A stretch of 64,000 nt of DNA from Chromobotia macracanthus (lineage: Eukaryota > Chordata > Actinopteri > Cypriniformes > Botiidae). A model generated the notes under the pieces. That model was not told where the DNA came from. It saw nothing but the letters and a program-made list of their open reading frames with translations, and made no database searches. The stretch lies in contig JAZGTH010000068.1 in assembly GCA_036877525.1 (NCBI GenBank), positions 4,761,501 to 4,825,500 on the forward strand. The letters run 5' to 3'. The position numbers were made by a program, and so were the translations under genes. Shown here piece after piece: positions 61,680 through 64,000 of this stretch (its first letter is position 1; each line of letters opens with the position of its first letter).

Positions 61680-63532
61680 ACATATTTACATATATATACA
61701 TACTTCATTATCACATTAAATCAAATGTTGTTGGTCTATAAAAAACCTAAATGATGTTTTGTGGTGACATTCTACAGGATGACAAATGAAAGAAAAAATC
61801 ATTTCAAGGTTCAGAATGTATCACCTGTCTGTAAGTATATAATATATAACTGTAAGTATATAATATATAACTGTAAGTATATAATATATGACTGTATATA
61901 TATGTCTGTAAGTATATAATATATGACTATATAACCTGTATGAGTCAATATAAAACAATCACTAAAACACTGACAATAATTGTGAAATGTGATTAAGTTA
62001 ACATTAACGTAATCATTCCTGATGCATTCATGTTTTTAAAAAAGAAACGTCTAAAAGGATCTGAGGAGGTGAAACTGAAGAGTGAATGAACACTGGTAAA
62101 CTGTAGTATCATGCATTCTATATGAGATTAATCAGATATCCTAAATGAATGATATAAATGTAATATTACATTTGCATTACATTTGCATCCAGCTACACAA
62201 AATGCAAATGCTACACTCTCAGCCTTCACAGTCTTCTGTGTGTGTTAAACTTAGTCTTTGCCTTTAACTCAACCACAAGTGAGTGAAATCGGACAATTTA
62301 CTAGCCATTGTCTAATTAAAATATTTTAGTCGCCTAACGTGAAATTTGGTTGCATATACGAGTGATTTACTCGCATTGTAGAGGGTTGCAGAAGAATAGC
62401 AGCTACTTACTGCTGAATGGTTTACATCATGTGTGATTACTAGTGTTGACGCATGAAGTTAATGGAGTTACTAAATAACTTGGCAAGTTTTTGGCGCCAG
62501 GTTAACAGACCATGCATCCTTTTTGCAGACATTACAGTTCAGAGGGCGCACGCATAGCAAAGTAGACAGGTGTGGTGCCGAATTTTGACTCCTGCCAGAT
62601 CTTGACTCCCCTCATTCCCCAGTATGGTTAGGTTTAGGATTAGGTTTGGGGCTGGGGTTAGGTTTACAGATTCATAATTTGGCAAAATTTCGCTCAACAC
62701 TGGCAGCTCACACTACACGAGTGAGCAGCGAGGCTCCAGCAGAGTTCTCTTTATTTTATGCACAAGCCAAAAGCAATTATATTTCTTTTTCATTTTATGT
62801 AAACAGCAAACAATTCAGTCAGATTGTGAATTATTAGAAAGCAATTATAAATTAAAGCAGTTTATCCAAAATTAAAGTATATTTCAAAACATTAAACAAC
62901 TACATTTTAAAACCAAGCATTTTCAAGAATTTCAAGCACTTGAATGAATCCTGATTTTAAAATATAACAATGCGGAACTTATATCAGCCATGACAAGTTT
63001 CACTTCTTCAATTTGGGCTTTTGTGTAGTCTTTTAAAAATTAAAATATTTATTATCTAATCACATGTAAGCATGAAAAAAAAATCAAATAAAGGTCAAAA
63101 ATAACAGTTATGTTTCTTTACTGCATATACGATTTAAAGTTTCAATTACAGCCAACTTAAAATCTAAATCTGATGTTCGATATCAAACATATTTTTGATC
63201 AGAAGGGCCGCGCTACCTCTCTGTTGTGCTCTGTTTAACTGACACCCATGTACATTTATGTATTATGTATTTAACGGTGAAAAACAGACAAATTAAATTC
63301 CTCACTTGCTGTTAGGATGCAAACTGTATAACTGTAAAATGTTACTTTTTATTTTATTTTAATAGAAATGCATCTTGCGCTACTTTAATGTGGTGTCACT
63401 GATTCGTTATGGTTTATTGTCATACACACTCACCTTTTTGGTTTTAACAGTGGAATGGCAGCAGTCTCCACCGTCATAGTTACAGAAGGCTCTGTTGTTG
63501 ATGGCGTCGCAGTAATTATCACCCATGAAAGG
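54185..63532 (-). CDS. pappa: Pappalysin-1, last two coding exons of a gene continuing past the window
   Basis: PAPPA is a secreted metzincin metalloprotease that cleaves IGFBP-4 and IGFBP-5 and so frees IGF. Only its C-terminus is here. Exon 63434-63532 gives the third Lin12/Notch repeat, with GDNYCDAINNRAFCNYDGGD; exon 54185-54289 gives the tail, with PMSCDIREDCACRDP. Both match human PAPPA (which ends PMSCDLQGDCACRDPQAQ and so on) rather than PAPPA2, and the splice phase is 0 on both sides. The 9.1 kb intron holds a LINE fragment, a nested pogo-like transposon with a minisatellite, and several (TA)n tracts. Upstream exons, including the protease domain, lie beyond the right edge. Whether it is the a or b paralogue is not determined. 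Confidence 0.92.
55420..55513 (+). repeat. Common cyprinid repeat (GTTAACATTAGTTAATG)
   Basis: Reads gtaaaactttacaattaagt, tttgttaacattagttaatg and taactaacatgaacaat, a widely copied text in cyprinid genomes. Directly left of the LINE fragment, in the pappa intron. Confidence 0.65.
55640..56470 (+). mobile_element. Non-LTR retrotransposon fragment, endonuclease domain
   Basis: Translations with stops and frame changes give SDKLEELYVRITFQQD, FCENWFHTAVPDA, CFMINNHWAADVTN, then VAGDFN (about 56040), SDHISI (about 56190) and MFHDAAGGNIHENTDSVICY up to NQKPW (about 56445). The order ENW, GDFN, SDH is that of the apurinic-type endonuclease of LINEs, and the last part is the link towards reverse transcriptase. 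No RT follows, so the copy is cut off. Family is probably L2/CR1-like (inference). Confidence 0.8.
56500..56861 (+). repeat. Older interspersed repeat, left part, split by a transposon
   Basis: Text such as gaaatttggcacacagatag and gcatgaaatttggtatgcag, with ccattttgaattttctgaga, is continued in kind after the transposon by attgaatgaaacttggtatg and ccattttgaattttgttg. The two parts look like one old repeat interrupted at a TA. Confidence 0.5.
56864..58705 (+). mobile_element. Degenerate pogo/Tigger-like transposon, TA target duplication
   Basis: Ends ccgtattgtcctgaatataa and, inverted, ccgcattgttctgaatataa, with 21 of the outer 23 bases matching; TA flanks both sides (56862-56863, 58706-58707). 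Translated pieces of a DDE transposase occur in order with frame breaks: LPSDFTEKLLAFQSYVIGL (about 56980), YVILKRKTIPKEAIPAEIIG (about 57224), HAQKKGWMET, then NSFKRCCISNALDGHEDDIL (about 57580) and an acidic end. These fit the CENP-B/jerky/Tigger group of Tc1-mariner. Between the transposase remains and the right end is a 44-bp minisatellite. Not active as seen. Confidence 0.85.
57800..58460. repeat. 44-bp minisatellite, about 15 copies
   Basis: Unit of 44 bp starting atgtttattgtaatattttg and ending gctctactgtttgttgcagt. Some copies have tctgttgcag in place of tttgttgcag; one near 58230 is damaged. Because 44 is not a multiple of 3, the array stays open across frames and gives a false Cys/Tyr-rich frame (CSTVCCSMF). 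Confidence 0.93.
58708..59040 (+). repeat. Older interspersed repeat, right part
   Basis: Resumes after the TA with tcataggcatgacctgagtg and includes cggcgccacctagtggtcga and gaatgaaacttggtatggtt; the same style as the left part at 56500-56861. Confidence 0.5.
60979..61061. repeat. (TA)n microsatellite, 83 bp
   Basis: About 41 uninterrupted TA units, the longest simple repeat in the window. Confidence 0.95.
61634..61675. repeat. (TA)n microsatellite
   Basis: About 21 TA units. Confidence 0.92.
61829..61925. repeat. 21-bp tandem repeat
   Basis: Unit actgtaagtatataatatat (plus one a) repeated about four times with small changes and one (TA) expansion. Confidence 0.75.
63434..63532 (-). CDS. 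pappa: pappa exon: third Lin12/Notch repeat
   Basis: On the - strand acceptor ctctctctag and donor gtgagt bound 33 codons: PFMGDNYCDAINNRAFCNYD then GGDCCHSTVKTKK. Cys spacing and the DGGDCC motif are those of an LNR module, which binds calcium and sets substrate choice in pappalysin. Confidence 0.93.
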
Positions 63533-64000
63533 CTAGAGAGAGAGAAACACAATCTGTGCTCTGTAACATGGAATTTAACTGCTACATATAAACCTCAACA
63601 ACTTCCTCTATCAATAATGATATCATGTTTTAGAAATTAAACCTTCACAGTCACAATTTATAAGTGGCTCAAAGCCATACAATATTCTCCTTCCACCTAT
63701 TTGTTCATGAACTAATATAAACCCACAAAGAAAGAGACAGCTATTCACACATCCATACATCCACAACCGTGTAAAAATAGACACACACAGTCTTGAGTCT
63801 GTTGCAATTATGCTGCCCTGGAAAAATTGAGTTAGTATTCCCGGGCTTGTGGATGGAGGAGGCTGCTTTTAACGGGGAAACCAAAGCCCTATTAAACTCG
63901 TGCGTCTCCCTCAGGAGTTACTGCACATTTCCATCTTGACAGGCACAAAAGGTTGCACAACACACCTGTGACCTTTTCCAGTTTGAAATCATCTCTCTGC

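Larger units (their letters stand above)
59041..63433. other. pappa: Rest of pappa intron
   Basis: No exon visible. Contains two long (TA)n arrays, a 21-bp tandem repeat and a short (GT)n near 60236-60255. The stretch 62610-62660 has imperfect ggttaggtttaggatt units. Confidence 0.55.

Noticed and set aside
62610..62660. GGTTAGGTTTAGG units as telomere-like DNA
   Set aside because: Imperfect, very short and internal; similar text also occurs near 4376 and 39700 and is a common background repeat.

Overview
The window is animal nuclear DNA, most likely from a teleost and probably a cyprinid. The genes are vertebrate ones split by GT-AG introns. The background is AT-rich and full of long (TA)n and (CA)n arrays, and the interspersed repeats look like the tRNA-derived SINEs, hAT-type elements and L2/CR1-like LINE pieces of carp-family fish. 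The species call is inference; no operons, CRISPR arrays or bacterial features are present.

Three known genes are supported by translation and consistent splice phase. (1) 1-9.4 kb, + strand: the 3' part of dnm1 (dynamin-1): end of the PH domain, GTPase effector domain, proline-rich domain, then alternative last exons and a long 3' UTR. (2) 14.7-35.2 kb, + strand: rgs3 in its PDZ form; sixteen exons join in one frame of 919 codons running from PDZ through a PH-like region and an acidic linker to the RGS domain. Upstream, at 10.2-13.6 kb, lie decayed-looking remnants of the exons that code for the C2 domain in long vertebrate RGS3. (3) 54.2-63.5 kb, - strand: the last two coding exons of pappa (pappalysin-1), separated by a 9.1 kb intron.

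A possible small two-exon gene that I cannot name sits on the - strand at 39.8-40.4 kb. The stretches 35.2-39.8 kb and 40.4-54.2 kb otherwise show no exons I can support.

Mobile DNA is the other main content: two hAT-like elements with 8-bp target duplications inside rgs3 introns, a degenerate pogo/Tigger-like element with TA target duplication and an internal 44-bp minisatellite nested in an older repeat inside the pappa intron, a LINE endonuclease fragment, four SINEs, several MITE-like inverted-repeat elements and many simple repeats.

The genes have separate jobs (membrane fission in endocytosis, G-protein signal damping, IGFBP proteolysis) and no functional coupling is implied. All three have human orthologues on 9q, so the window looks like a rearranged block of that conserved synteny.
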